Notes: generated by a model not told the origin, from the letters alone. Counted from the stretch's first letter, positions 37,750 through 46,910 are shown. The stretch: DNA of 64,000 nt from CAUZFZ01 sp963579025 (GCA_963579025.1 CAUZFZ010000020.1:1-64000), one strand, 5' to 3'. Numbers and translations: made by a program.

Positions 37750-38616
37750 TCAGGCAGGGACGGGTTCTTCTACTGGCGCTGGAGCCGGCTTTGATTCAGT
37801 CACGGCCGCCCCACTGCCGTTGCTCGGGGCCGAGGCCACCGTTTCTCCGGCTTTCGTGATGAAGGGGATCGCCGGCATCAGGTGCCGATCAATGCCGCGG
37901 AACTGCTTTTCAACCTTGCTGTTGAAAAACGCCGAAAGCATCAGCGTGGGAATCGCGATTGACAGGCCACCGGCCGTTGTCAGCAGAGCCATATAAATGC
38001 CCTGGGCCATCAGCTCGCCTTTGCCAAGTCCTTGGGTACTGGCCGTGCGGAAGGCGATGATCATGCCCAGCACAGTGCCCAGCAGCCCAACCAGCGGCGC
38101 AATGTTCCCGATGACGTTGAGCGGTCGGATGCGGCCGCGGATTTCGGACATTTCGCGGACTGCGGCGTCTTCCATCGCTTTTTCCACTTCGACCAGCGGA
38201 CGACCGACGCGCAACAACCCTGCTTCGAGGATTGCGGGCATCGGGCCTGTCGATTCGGCACACAGGGGTTTCAGAACTTCCGGCGAGGGTTCGCCAGCCA
38301 ATAGTGGCTTGAGCTTTCGGCAGAACGGCGCGGGAATGATGTTGCTGTTCCGCAAAGAAAAGGCACGTTCGATCGAGATCGTCGCGCCGACGAACGAGAA
38401 CAACGCGAGAACGACCATGAAGCTGATGCCTGTAACACCACTCTCCAGAATCAGTTTCATCAGCGATTCCGGTTCAGCTTCGGCGGCTTCAAGCACAGGC
38501 ACCTGCGCGAGGGCCGGATCGATCGGGGCACCACCTTCCTGCGCCACTGCCAGAGCCGCCCCAACAAACATCATCAACAGGACAGTCATCAGCAGGACCC
38601 GCGTCAATTGAGCCAT
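37750..38616 (-). CDS. exbB: MotA/TolQ/ExbB proton channel family protein
   Basis: The protein has 288 residues. An N-terminal hydrophobic segment (6-24, a signal-like stretch ending near AQEGG) precedes three predicted helices: GISFMVVLALFSFVGATISI at about 60-80, NVIGNIAPLVGLLGTVLGMI in the conserved channel domain, and a third near IYMALLTTAGGLSIAIPTLM. The block GLLGTVLGMIIAF is the family signature. It pairs with the ExbD encoded next. The extended N-terminus resembles the longer ExbB forms that carry a periplasmic region. The C-terminus is an Ala/Pro-rich tail. Confidence 0.92.
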   Translation of the reverse strand: MAQLTRVLLMTVLLMMFVGAALAVAQEGGAPIDPALAQVPVLEAAEAEPESLMKLILESGVTGISFMVVLALFSFVGATISIERAFSLRNSNIIPAPFCRKLKPLLAGEPSPEVLKPLCAESTGPMPAILEAGLLRVGRPLVEVEKAMEDAAVREMSEIRGRIRPLNVIGNIAPLVGLLGTVLGMIIAFRTASTQGLGKGELMAQGIYMALLTTAGGLSIAIPTLMLSAFFNSKVEKQFRGIDRHLMPAIPFITKAGETVASAPSNGSGAAVTESKPAPAPVEEPVPA

Positions 38617-38669
38617 CAGTTGGTATCTCCTGGTTCAGTTCAGATCAGTGCGGCCCGGCCGCAAGCAAT

Positions 38670-38724
38670 CAGGTTGGGACTCTGTCCCGACAATGTCGAC
38701 TGGTCGGGACAGAGTCCCAACCTG
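38670..38724. repeat. Perfect palindrome family E between TPR gene and exbB
   Basis: Two 22-nt arms are exact inverted repeats (CAGGTTGGGACTCTGTCCCG..., loop of 11 nt). It sits in the 112-nt gap between the TPR gene and exbB, directly after the TPR stop codon. It could act as a transcription attenuator, but no T-run follows, so a mobile palindrome is equally likely. Confidence 0.75.
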
Positions 38725-38728
38725 CGAG

Positions 38729-41700
38729 TTACTTCAGCGACGCCAGTAGCGCCGTGGCGTCCTTCGCGCGTGCGTGTGTCGGATGCTCTTTCACAAGCTG
38801 CGCCAATGTTTCGCGAGCCTGGTCCTTTTCATCCAGTTCGACGAAGCATCGCCCCAGTTCGAACAGGCTGAGCGCCTGCCACTCCTTGAATGAATAGCCC
38901 TCGACCACTTCGACGAAGTGGACGACGGCATCGCCGTACTTTTTCTGAGCGAACTTGCATTCACCCATCATGAAGCAGGCCTTGGCGGCGGTTTCTGTAT
39001 TTCGACCTTTCGGAATCGTGGCGAGGACCACCAGAGCCGGATCGAGCTGGTTCTGATTCTGGAGAGCCCAGGCATGGCCGTATCGGGCTTCGTCAACCTG
39101 TTCGAATTTCGGGAACTGCTTGATCAGCGTGTCGTAGAACGTGCCACTAACTGGCCAGTTCTTCAACGCGGCAGCACTGTCGCCACTGCGATACAGAGCG
39201 CGAGCGACGTATCGCTCCGATTTCAGATCGATCACACGCTTGTAGTGCGGCATCGCTTTCGTGAAGTCGCCAGCTTTGTGATAGCACTCACCAGCAAGGA
39301 ACGATGCATCGGCAATCAGCGTGCCCTTGGCGAACTTTGTGACATGCGCCTGCAGTGCTGTTGCGGCAGGAACCCATTTCTCCTGTTCGTACAGAGCCCA
39401 GCCGAGTTTGTAGGAAAGTCGCTCGCCCAACTCCGGCTCTTTTGCGATCTTCAAGCCAGCGGCAAATGCGGCTTCAGCCTTGTCGGGTTCCTCTTTGCCT
39501 TCGTGGTATTCACCAACGCGGAACCACGCCTCAGGCGCCAGTGGACTGTCGGCCTTCGTGGTGGCCAGTTTCGTGAATGCTGCCGCCGCATCATCCGGTT
39601 TCTTCAGCACCTGATGAGCAAAGGCCAGTTCGTAGAGTGCCTGATCGATTTGCTCGTAGGCGGCGTTTTCCGCAATCAGTTTGTTGAGTGTGACGACTCC
39701 CGCTGCGTGCTGCTCTGCTCCGATCTGACTCAGCGCCAATGCGAAGAGTGCATCAGCAATGTTCGCTGCTTTGGCGTTGGCAGTCACATAGGTCGTCAGG
39801 TCCTTGACGGCTTCGGCGAACTTGTCCGTCCGCTGGTGACTCAGTCCTCTTAGATAAAGTGCACCCGGTGCGGTTTCTGCCGTCGCGTACTTCGTCAGCA
39901 GAGCGCTGGCTTCCGCGACAGCCAGGACGTAATCGGGCTTTTCAAATGCAGCTGATGCGATTCCATACTGGGCCGCCGATGCGAGCATCTCTTCCGGATT
40001 CAGTTTCAGAGACTCACGATACGCCAGGATCGCAGGGTCGTACTGTTTTGCCGCGGTTGCGATGTCACCAAGATGGAAGTGTCCGCGTGCTTTCAACGTA
40101 CTTTCAGGAAACGTCGTGACCAGCTTCTGCAACTCGACCTTTGCCGGGGCGGTTTGCTCCTGGGCCAGCAGGCTGACGGCCAGGGCATAGACCACTTCGT
40201 CGGCACGTGCCCACTTCGGGTTGCTTTGCACAGACGTCTGAAACGACTTCGTCGCTTCCGGATGCCGCTTCTGGTCGGAATGACTGCGACCGATCAGCAG
40301 CCAGGCTTCCGCCTTCTGGTCTGGTTCGGTCAATGCCGCGACGGACTGAGTCAGCCACGCGACCGATTCATCGAATTTCGCCAGGGTGTAAAGACAGTAG
40401 CCCGTACGCAGACGTGCCTGCGGGACGTAGGTGCTGTCGGCATGCTCGGTGATCAGACGCCGGTAACTGGCGTCCGCTTTGGCATAATCCGGTGTTTCGC
40501 CCAGCAGATAGCTTTCGCCCGCCAGGAACAGGACGTCCGGGCGCGTGGCGTGTTTGGCGAACGCTGCGTTGGCGAGAAACTTCTCACCGTGCACGATGGC
40601 AGCCTTGTAGTCCACCACGTTGTGGGCGGCGAAGCAGGCACGATACTGAGCTCCAGGAGCAAGTTCATGTTGCGGGAACTTTGCGGCGAAGGCCGAGTAC
40701 AGTGTCGGTGTTGTGCCTCGCTGTTCAGGAATCTCGAAGATCGCATCGATCCGAGCCAGTTCGATCTGTGGCAGAAACGGGCTGGTCGCGTAATTGCTGG
40801 CCGACTGAGTCAGCAACGTCACGGCCTCTTGCGGCTTTTTCAGGCTGATCAACGATCGGCCCAGCCAGTAGGACGCCTCGGGGGCTTCCGGCAGTGTCTT
40901 ATCTGCCGTGACGGGCTGCAGCGCCGTCGAGGCCTTTGCGAAATCCTTGACTCGGAACCAGCACTTGCCAGCGGCAAGTCTGGCCGGCGCCACGTACTGA
41001 CTCTCTTTGAACTTCGTGGGCAACGACTCGTAGATCGCGGCCGCTTCCGGCAGCTTCTCCTGCTCGAACAGACATTGAGCCTGCTGGAGCAGGGCATAGT
41101 CTGCGAACGCGAATTCCGGAATCGCCGCGGCCGTCGTGAACTCCTTCTGCGCTTCCGGGAACTTCTTCTGATCGAACAGAGTCACTCCCAGACGCAGCCG
41201 GCATTCGGCCATCTGAGGTCCCGTGGGGAATTGCTTCAGGTACTCCGCGTAAGCAGTCGCGGCTTCCGCCGGTTTTTCCAGATCCTGCAGGCATGTGCCG
41301 AGCGCATAGAAAACCCCGGGTAGGAGTGGCGACTTGGCGAACTTCTGCACGACCGATTGATACACCGGAACGGCCGCGGCTTTATCCCCGGCGAGGTACA
41401 GCGATTCCGCCTGATAATACAGTGCCGATGGCACGTACTGACTCTGCGCGTACGTCGCAGAGACTTTGCCGAACTCAGTGGCGGCTAACTTGTAGTTAGC
41501 GGGTGTTGGCGCCACTTCGGCCATCTTGAACACAACCAGCGACAGGTTGAACTGCGCCCCATCGCGGCTCGGGAACTTGGGGAACTTTGCCAGTACGACG
41601 CGATACGCCGCCGCCGCTTCGGGCAGCTTGCCTGCCTGGAACTTACACACACCCAGGTGGTAGTTCGCGTTCGGCTGCAGCCGGTGAGTCGCGTTCACCT

Positions 41701-41908
41701 TGATGAAGTTCTGCCAGCGCGTCGCGGCCTGCTCGTAGAGCTTCTTCTTCTGCAATCCGTAAGCAACTCGATAGTCGCGAACGGCGGCAGCCTCCTTTTC
41801 GTCAGCGTCCTGGGCGCTCACTGTCTGACCCGGCAGAGTCAGCAAACTCAGGAGCAAGGCGAGGGTGGTCAGTGCAACAGCGGAACGAGTCAGTCGAAAT
41901 CGCGGCAC
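38729..41908 (-). CDS. Exported tetratricopeptide-repeat protein
   Basis: The protein has 1059 residues with a signal peptide (MPRFRLTRSAVALTTLALLL up to VSAQ). The rest is a long superhelix of TPR/YbgF-like units: YEQAATRWQNFIKVNATH, AEAAAAYRVVLAKFPKF, DKAAAVPVYQSVVQKFAKSP, PEAQKEFTTAAAI and PEAAAIYESLPTKFKES, about two dozen in all. Such proteins bind peptides or other proteins in the periplasm; the Tol-Pal protein CpoB/YbgF is a smaller relative with coordinate TPRs. Being first in the gene order before exbB/exbD, it may be the periplasmic partner of this complex, although the palindrome between them may separate the transcripts. No enzyme domain was seen. Confidence 0.88.
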   Translation of the reverse strand: MPRFRLTRSAVALTTLALLLSLLTLPGQTVSAQDADEKEAAAVRDYRVAYGLQKKKLYEQAATRWQNFIKVNATHRLQPNANYHLGVCKFQAGKLPEAAAAYRVVLAKFPKFPSRDGAQFNLSLVVFKMAEVAPTPANYKLAATEFGKVSATYAQSQYVPSALYYQAESLYLAGDKAAAVPVYQSVVQKFAKSPLLPGVFYALGTCLQDLEKPAEAATAYAEYLKQFPTGPQMAECRLRLGVTLFDQKKFPEAQKEFTTAAAIPEFAFADYALLQQAQCLFEQEKLPEAAAIYESLPTKFKESQYVAPARLAAGKCWFRVKDFAKASTALQPVTADKTLPEAPEASYWLGRSLISLKKPQEAVTLLTQSASNYATSPFLPQIELARIDAIFEIPEQRGTTPTLYSAFAAKFPQHELAPGAQYRACFAAHNVVDYKAAIVHGEKFLANAAFAKHATRPDVLFLAGESYLLGETPDYAKADASYRRLITEHADSTYVPQARLRTGYCLYTLAKFDESVAWLTQSVAALTEPDQKAEAWLLIGRSHSDQKRHPEATKSFQTSVQSNPKWARADEVVYALAVSLLAQEQTAPAKVELQKLVTTFPESTLKARGHFHLGDIATAAKQYDPAILAYRESLKLNPEEMLASAAQYGIASAAFEKPDYVLAVAEASALLTKYATAETAPGALYLRGLSHQRTDKFAEAVKDLTTYVTANAKAANIADALFALALSQIGAEQHAAGVVTLNKLIAENAAYEQIDQALYELAFAHQVLKKPDDAAAAFTKLATTKADSPLAPEAWFRVGEYHEGKEEPDKAEAAFAAGLKIAKEPELGERLSYKLGWALYEQEKWVPAATALQAHVTKFAKGTLIADASFLAGECYHKAGDFTKAMPHYKRVIDLKSERYVARALYRSGDSAAALKNWPVSGTFYDTLIKQFPKFEQVDEARYGHAWALQNQNQLDPALVVLATIPKGRNTETAAKACFMMGECKFAQKKYGDAVVHFVEVVEGYSFKEWQALSLFELGRCFVELDEKDQARETLAQLVKEHPTHARAKDATALLASLK

Positions 41909-42038
41909 GGTCCATCTCCCAATCGATCAAGTCCATCGAAACGGCGAACTCAAGTGAGCCTCGCCGCGACGCATCAACGCTCACTGATGCTATCACGCGA
42001 GTTGAGTCTGTAAACCCTGGTCACCGGCGAGCGTCGGC

Positions 42039-42776
42039 TTACGACTCGCCACGCAACCGCTTGCCGAGGTCCGCGACCTGTGCCTGACAGGCGACGCGTG
42101 CTTCGGTGTAGTCCTTCGCGTTCAGGTTCTGGCCCTGGCAGTAATCGAGAATGATTTTCTCGGCGGCCATCAGCTCCTTGCAGGCGTCGGGAACTTCCGC
42201 AGCGATCTCGTGCGGGATCGTCGTGATCCCGTTGGCATCGCCGTGAATCAGGTCGCCCGGATAGATGGTGATCCCGCCAACAGTCACCGGAACGCCGATC
42301 TGCAGCGTGTGGCAGTAACCGTGAGCGCAGATGGTTCCGTTCGTGAATGCCGGAAAGCCGATCGCCTGCACTTCCTTCAGATCACGTCCCGTGCCGGAGG
42401 TCACAATGCCTTTGGCTCCAAACGTCTTGTAGGTCGTACACATGACCTCACCAAATGTCGCCGAGGCGCAGGGCACATCGAGGTCCTGATAAACGACAAC
42501 CGGCGGACCCGGAAGCTCGGCGAAAGCATCGACCTGCTGGCCGAGTCCTGCGTAGACGTCGCCACTCCGAGGCGGAGCGTCGCTGCGAAACGTCGAAGTC
42601 AGAGCGTAGCCAACCATCGAGGGCATTTCGGGGAAGCAGCACTTGATGCTGGAGTCCATATAGCCCGTGTTGCGCGGGCGAACGTTCCACAGCTCGACCA
42701 CGTTACACACGGTGGGTGTGTCACAGGCCTCAAGCTGGGCGAAGATATCGGCGGAAACTCCCTGGATGTCGGTCAT
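42039..42776 (-). CDS. RraA-like family protein (copy 2)
   Basis: The protein has 245 residues. Family features are FGAKGIVTSGTGRDLKEVQ, with the conserved Gly-Thr-Gly-Arg-Asp in place of DGCxRD, and IYPGDLIHGDANGITTIPH, the GDxxG-IP motif. The internal CxxP-rich region (NTGYMDSSIKCCFPEMPSM) differs from copy 1. It is probably a keto-acid aldolase or related lyase; the substrate is not deducible. It is transcribed leftwards ahead of the TPR gene with a 130-nt gap. The two RraA-like copies are clearly diverged, so they are not a recent duplication. Confidence 0.82.
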   Translation of the reverse strand: MTDIQGVSADIFAQLEACDTPTVCNVVELWNVRPRNTGYMDSSIKCCFPEMPSMVGYALTSTFRSDAPPRSGDVYAGLGQQVDAFAELPGPPVVVYQDLDVPCASATFGEVMCTTYKTFGAKGIVTSGTGRDLKEVQAIGFPAFTNGTICAHGYCHTLQIGVPVTVGGITIYPGDLIHGDANGITTIPHEIAAEVPDACKELMAAEKIILDYCQGQNLNAKDYTEARVACQAQVADLGKRLRGES

Positions 42777-42804
42777 GGTGTGAATCCTTGCGGGTTGGCA
42801 CTGG

Positions 42805-42821
42805 GTCGGACTTGAACCGAC
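42805..42821 (-). other. tRNA T-arm-like hairpin, no full tRNA
   Basis: On the minus strand GTCGG-TTCAAGT-CCGAC forms a five-base-pair stem with a seven-base loop of T-arm type, followed by CCAGTGCCA. No matching 5' acceptor, D arm or anticodon arm was found in the preceding 100 nt, and only six bases separate the stem from CCA. This may be a tRNA remnant or chance. Confidence 0.3.
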
Positions 42822-43046
42822 CGCGGAGGCGGGGTGGGGCGGAAAACCGCCGATGATAACGGGGTAGGCCGAACAGGCCAGGCTCCGCGGGAGTCAACGG
42901 AGCAAACGGCGGATCGAACGATGATGTGTCAACGGGCCGATCATCACGCCGTGCTGGACACCGGCCAGACTCTTACGTCGAGCAATTTTCCGCCCCGCTG
43001 GGCTCACTCCAGATCCACGCAAGGAGTGCGTGATCAAACGCCGGCC

Positions 43047-44669
43047 CTACACGGGAAGCTGCATGCGGGCGTGCCGTCGTTTGAGGGCGGCTTCGATGAA
43101 TCCGTTGAACAGCGGATGCGGGACGAGTGGTTTGGATTTGAATTCCGGATGGAACTGCACGGCCAGGAACCACGGGTGATCTGGCAACTCGACGATTTCC
43201 GCCAGTAGTCCACTGGGGCTGGAGCCGGAGATGCGCATTCCGGCTTCCTCAAACTGCTGTCGGTATTCCGGATTGAATTCGTAGCGGTGCCGGTGCCGTT
43301 CGCTGATCTCTTCCTGACCGTAACACCATGACGCCAGCGAATCGGGATCGAGTCGGCAGGGTTGAGCACCCAGTCGCATTGTCCCGCCCTTCTTTGTGAC
43401 CGTCTTCTGATCTTCGAGGAGACAGATCACCGGGTGGTTGGTTGCGTCCGTGAATTCCGTGCTGTTCGCGTCTTCGAGGCCCAGAACATTACGGGCGAAT
43501 TCGGTGACGGCGCACTGCATGCCCAGGCAGATTCCAAAGAACGGAATCTCGCACTGCCGGGCATAACGGATCGCGTCAATCTTGCCCTCGATGCCGCGAT
43601 GTCCGAAGCCGCCGGGAATGAGGATGCCGTCAACTCCGCTGAGATGCACTTCCGGGCCTTCAGAGGTCAGCTCTTCGGCTTCAATGCGCTTCATGATGAC
43701 CCGTGACGAGTGTGCGAAGCCGGCGTGGTCGAGCGATTCGTAAATCGATTTGTACGCGTCTCGGTGCTCGATGTACTTGCCGACGACCGCGATCGTGACT
43801 TCCTGTTCGGGATTGCGGATGCGACGCAGCATGTCCCACCACTCGTCCATGTCGAGCGTGCCCGCGTTCAGTCCCAGCTTGTCAACGACGAGCTGATCCA
43901 GCTCGTGCTCGACCAGGCCCTGCGGGACTTCGTAGATCGACAGCGTCTTGTCGACTTCTTCGATGACGGCTTTTTTCTCGACGTTGCAGAACATGCCGAT
44001 CTTCTCGAGGTTTTCCTGCCCCATCGGCCGCTCGGTGCGCACGACCAGAATGTCCGGTTGGATTCCGATCTGCCGCAATTGTCCGACACTATGCTGTGTC
44101 GGCTTGGTCTTCATCTCGCGCGCCACCTTCAGATACGGCACCAGCGTGAGATGAATGAACAGGCAGTTTTCCTTGCCGATATCGAGCGGGATTTGCCGAA
44201 TCGCTTCCAGGAACGGCAGGCCCTCGATATCGCCCACCGTGCCACCGAGTTCCGTGATCACGACATCGACGCCGGGACCCCCCAGGCTGCGGATGCAACC
44301 TTTGATCTCGTTCGTGATGTGCGGCACCACCTGGACGGTTTTGCCCAGGTACTCGCCGCGGCGCTCCTTCTCGATGACTCGCAGGTAAATCTGCCCGGTT
44401 GTGTAGTTCGAGCCATTCGTCAGCGGGCTGTTGGTGAACCGTTCGTAATGGCCCAGGTCGAGGTCCGTTTCCGAGCCATCGTCCAGAACGTAGACCTCAC
44501 CATGCTGATACGGACTCATCGTGCCGGGATCGACGTTGATGTACGGGTCCAGCTTCTGCATGCGGACACTGAGCCCGCGCTGCTCCAGCAGCATGCCGAT
44601 CGACGCGGATGTCAGCCCTTTGCCGAGTGAACTGACCACTCCGCCCGTTACGAAAATGTACTTCGTCAT
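43047..44669 (-). CDS. pyrG: CTP synthase
   Basis: This 540-residue enzyme makes CTP from UTP, ATP and glutamine. The N-terminal synthetase domain begins MTKYIFVTGGVVSSLGKG and has the P-loop-like ASIGMLLEQRGL and GTVGDIEGLPFLEAIRQ. The C-terminal glutamine amidotransferase domain has the oxyanion and nucleophile blocks IPGGFGHRG and FFGICLGMQ (catalytic Cys), with a later HxE in AVQFHPEFKS. Length and layout are canonical. It is monocistronic by position: element A copy 2 lies upstream, and a 270-nt gap separates it from the RraA-like gene downstream. Confidence 0.97.
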   Translation of the reverse strand: MTKYIFVTGGVVSSLGKGLTSASIGMLLEQRGLSVRMQKLDPYINVDPGTMSPYQHGEVYVLDDGSETDLDLGHYERFTNSPLTNGSNYTTGQIYLRVIEKERRGEYLGKTVQVVPHITNEIKGCIRSLGGPGVDVVITELGGTVGDIEGLPFLEAIRQIPLDIGKENCLFIHLTLVPYLKVAREMKTKPTQHSVGQLRQIGIQPDILVVRTERPMGQENLEKIGMFCNVEKKAVIEEVDKTLSIYEVPQGLVEHELDQLVVDKLGLNAGTLDMDEWWDMLRRIRNPEQEVTIAVVGKYIEHRDAYKSIYESLDHAGFAHSSRVIMKRIEAEELTSEGPEVHLSGVDGILIPGGFGHRGIEGKIDAIRYARQCEIPFFGICLGMQCAVTEFARNVLGLEDANSTEFTDATNHPVICLLEDQKTVTKKGGTMRLGAQPCRLDPDSLASWCYGQEEISERHRHRYEFNPEYRQQFEEAGMRISGSSPSGLLAEIVELPDHPWFLAVQFHPEFKSKPLVPHPLFNGFIEAALKRRHARMQLPV

Positions 44670-44681
44670 CTTGATGGTCCA

Positions 44682-44762
44682 GTAGGCCGGAACAAGCGAA
44701 GTGCAGTTCCGGCGACGGAGGTTCTCTGGCGCCGGAACTGCGCGGAGCTTGTTCCGGCCTAC
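44682..44762. repeat. Palindromic element family A, copy 2
   Basis: This is an 81-nt element of the same length as the copy at 15617-15697, beginning GTAGGCCGGAACAAGC. Its right arm (GCCGGAACTGCGCGG and onward) is identical over 32 nt to the right arm of copy 1. It lies just upstream of pyrG. Confidence 0.88.
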
Positions 44763-44790
44763 GTTATCATTCCGCCCGAAGGCGGGACTC

Positions 44791-44829
44791 CAATAAAGAG
44801 ACCCGGTTCCGCGAGCGAAACCGGGTCTC
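44791..44829 (-). terminator. Rho-independent terminator after kdsB
   Basis: GAGACCCGGTT pairs perfectly with AACCGGGTCTC over 11 bp, and on the minus strand a TTTATT stretch follows. It lies about 45 nt downstream of the kdsB stop codon. Confidence 0.8.
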
Positions 44830-44870
44830 CGGTGTGATTCAGATTAAGGCTGTTCTGCGTCCGTGCATCT

Positions 44871-45635
44871 TCACGCGGCCCTCCGGCTGGCGACGAAGCG
44901 AGCATAGTCATCCGGCGTGTCGATTCCAACGGAACGCTGCTCGACTTCCGCAATTCGAATGGTCGCTCCCATCTCCAGAGCGCGAAGCTGTTCCAGCTTC
45001 TCCAGTTCCTCCAGTGGCGATACCGGTTGCTGAGCCAATCGAAGCAGAAAATCCCGCCGGTACGCGTAGATTCCCAGATGCAGCCGCCACGGCGATTCCC
45101 CAGCCAACAGTGAATCGCGGTCTCCGTCCCGGATAAATGGCACGGGACTTCGGCTGAAGTACAAAGCGCGTCCGTCAGCGGCACACACAGCCTTCACACA
45201 ACTCGGATCGTCCAGTACGGAAGCCTCGATAATCGGCGTGCAGAGCGTTGCCATTTGAGAGTGCGGGTCGTCAATCAGCAGCGAAGCAAGCTGATCAATA
45301 GCGAGGGGATCGATGTCCGGTTCGTCTCCCTGAATATTGACGACAATGTCAGTATCCCGGCAGCAGCGGCGAACGACTTCGGCGATGCGATCGGTGCCAC
45401 TGGGATGATCACCGGTCAGCTCAACGCGACCGCCGAATCGGTTGACGGCCTCGGCGATGGACAGGCTGTCCGTTGCGACAATGAGTTCCAGCGAGTCGCC
45501 CGAGCGGAGTACCTGAGACTCGGCGGCGGACTCCCATGTGTGCTGAATGAGCGGCTTTCCCGTTTCGCTCAGCAGCAGCTTGCCCGGCAGACGCGACGAT
45601 TCCAGACGGGCGGGGATGATTCCGGTGACTCGCAT
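44871..45635 (-). CDS. kdsB: 3-deoxy-manno-octulosonate cytidylyltransferase
   Basis: The enzyme has 254 residues. ATG 45635 is supported by a consensus AGGAGGT seven bases upstream, so a longer frame starting at 45701 is rejected. KdsB activates Kdo with CTP for lipid A core synthesis. Motifs are GIIPARLESSRLPGKLL at residues 4-20, VVNIQGDEPDIDP with the metal-binding aspartate, and GIDTPDDYARF near the C-terminus. It implies Kdo-containing LPS. It follows the Ldh2-type gene by 55 nt on the same strand and is followed by a terminator. Confidence 0.94.
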   Translation of the reverse strand: MRVTGIIPARLESSRLPGKLLLSETGKPLIQHTWESAAESQVLRSGDSLELIVATDSLSIAEAVNRFGGRVELTGDHPSGTDRIAEVVRRCCRDTDIVVNIQGDEPDIDPLAIDQLASLLIDDPHSQMATLCTPIIEASVLDDPSCVKAVCAADGRALYFSRSPVPFIRDGDRDSLLAGESPWRLHLGIYAYRRDFLLRLAQQPVSPLEELEKLEQLRALEMGATIRIAEVEQRSVGIDTPDDYARFVASRRAA

Positions 45636-45690
45636 GGCAACGACCTCCTGTCGGCGAGTTGCGTTCGGTGGTGTTATCTCAGTTGGTGAT

Positions 45691-46761
45691 TCAATTGTCA
45701 CCAGGAATCTCTGTGCGATCCGCGAACTCGCTCAGGTCGGCGTCCAGCCGATTTGCGAGTTCGTTGATCTGACGCCAGGTCTCCTGTGGAACGTCGACAC
45801 CTTTCTCACGTCGGTCTTTCTCTCGCCGGAGTTCGATTTCGCCCGGCATCAGAATCTCGGTGACTCCCGGCTGCTTCTTTGTCGAGCGGATGGACTCGAC
45901 GTACTTCTCGACCAGCGCGTCAAAATCCGGACGGTCCATAAACTGCTCGACGTCCAGGAAGTACATCCACACGCCATTGGCTCCACGCGGCAGATCGTCG
46001 CGGCAAACGCCGCTTCCAGACAGCATGCCGCCGAAGACATCGATCATCACGGACATGCCGTATCCCTTGAACCCGAGTGGTCCACCCAGCGGCAGCAGCG
46101 CACCGCCATCGTAAAGCCGCGCAGGATCGGTGGTTGGATTCCCTTCTCCGTCGATGATCCAGCCTTCGGGAACCTGTTCGCCCTTCTGCAGAGCGACGCG
46201 CACTTTGCCTTCGGCCGTGGCGCTGGTGGTCATGTCCAAAACAAAGGCTTCGTCTCCCCATGGAGCGGACATCGAGATTGGGTTGGTGCCGAGTCGCCGC
46301 TCGATTCCGCCGAACGGAGCGACTCCACCCGGCCCAGGTGCGTTGACCGCCATCATGCTGGCGAATCCACGCTCCGCCGCCTGCTTCGAGTACGACCCCA
46401 GTCGGCCAACATGGTTGCAGTTGCGGATCATGACTGTGGATGTCCCGGCCGAGCGTGCCTGCTCCAGACCGAGTTCCAGACCACGTGTGGCAGCCACCTG
46501 GCCAAAGTTAAAGTGGGCATCCAGCAACGTAAAGGCGGGGCCTTGTCGCAATGTCTCGATGGTCGAACCCGGTCGCAGGAATTCGTCATCGATCATCTCG
46601 ACGTACTGCATCAGCCGCATGACTCCGTGGCTGTCATGACCAGTTGCGTTCGCACCCGCCAGTTCCCGAGCAACGCAGCGGGCGTCGGCGTCGGGTATTT
46701 CGGCAGCGGTAAGGACAAGCCGAGCGACGGTCTCCAACTCAGAGACTGCAAAACCGGGCAT
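45691..46761 (-). CDS. Ldh2/malate-lactate dehydrogenase family oxidoreductase
   Basis: The protein has 356 residues from ATG 46761; a TTG at 46800 would add 13 residues. It belongs to the L-2-hydroxyacid dehydrogenase family (YlbC/ComC/DlgD type), which uses NAD(P) with a fold unrelated to classical LDH. Signatures are GHDSHGVMRLMQYV, with the catalytic His, NCNHVGRLGSYSKQAAERG for cofactor binding, and GGIERRLGTNPISMSAP. Candidates include malate, 2,3-diketogulonate or ureidoglycolate; the substrate is not deducible. It precedes kdsB by 55 nt. Confidence 0.88.
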   Translation of the reverse strand: MPGFAVSELETVARLVLTAAEIPDADARCVARELAGANATGHDSHGVMRLMQYVEMIDDEFLRPGSTIETLRQGPAFTLLDAHFNFGQVAATRGLELGLEQARSAGTSTVMIRNCNHVGRLGSYSKQAAERGFASMMAVNAPGPGGVAPFGGIERRLGTNPISMSAPWGDEAFVLDMTTSATAEGKVRVALQKGEQVPEGWIIDGEGNPTTDPARLYDGGALLPLGGPLGFKGYGMSVMIDVFGGMLSGSGVCRDDLPRGANGVWMYFLDVEQFMDRPDFDALVEKYVESIRSTKKQPGVTEILMPGEIELRREKDRREKGVDVPQETWRQINELANRLDADLSEFADRTEIPGDN

Positions 46762-46910
46762 AGGTGGGACTTTCTGTCTGCTATCGGTCGGGTGGTTCAA
46801 AAGGTGTTTCGTTCCGCCGATGCTTCATGATTAAGACGAATGACAACGCTTCTATACATTTACGTCAGGTGTTGTGGTCACCTGAAAACCTCTCGTGAAT
46901 CAGGAAATGG

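Noticed and set aside
40073..41323. A 416-codon plus-strand frame over the TPR gene
   Set aside because: It is antisense to the TPR repeats, and the apparent repeats mirror the TPR DNA. No family match.
42796..42900. A possible complete tRNA or tmRNA on the minus strand
   Set aside because: Only a T-arm-like hairpin is present. The acceptor partner, D arm and anticodon arm could not be found.
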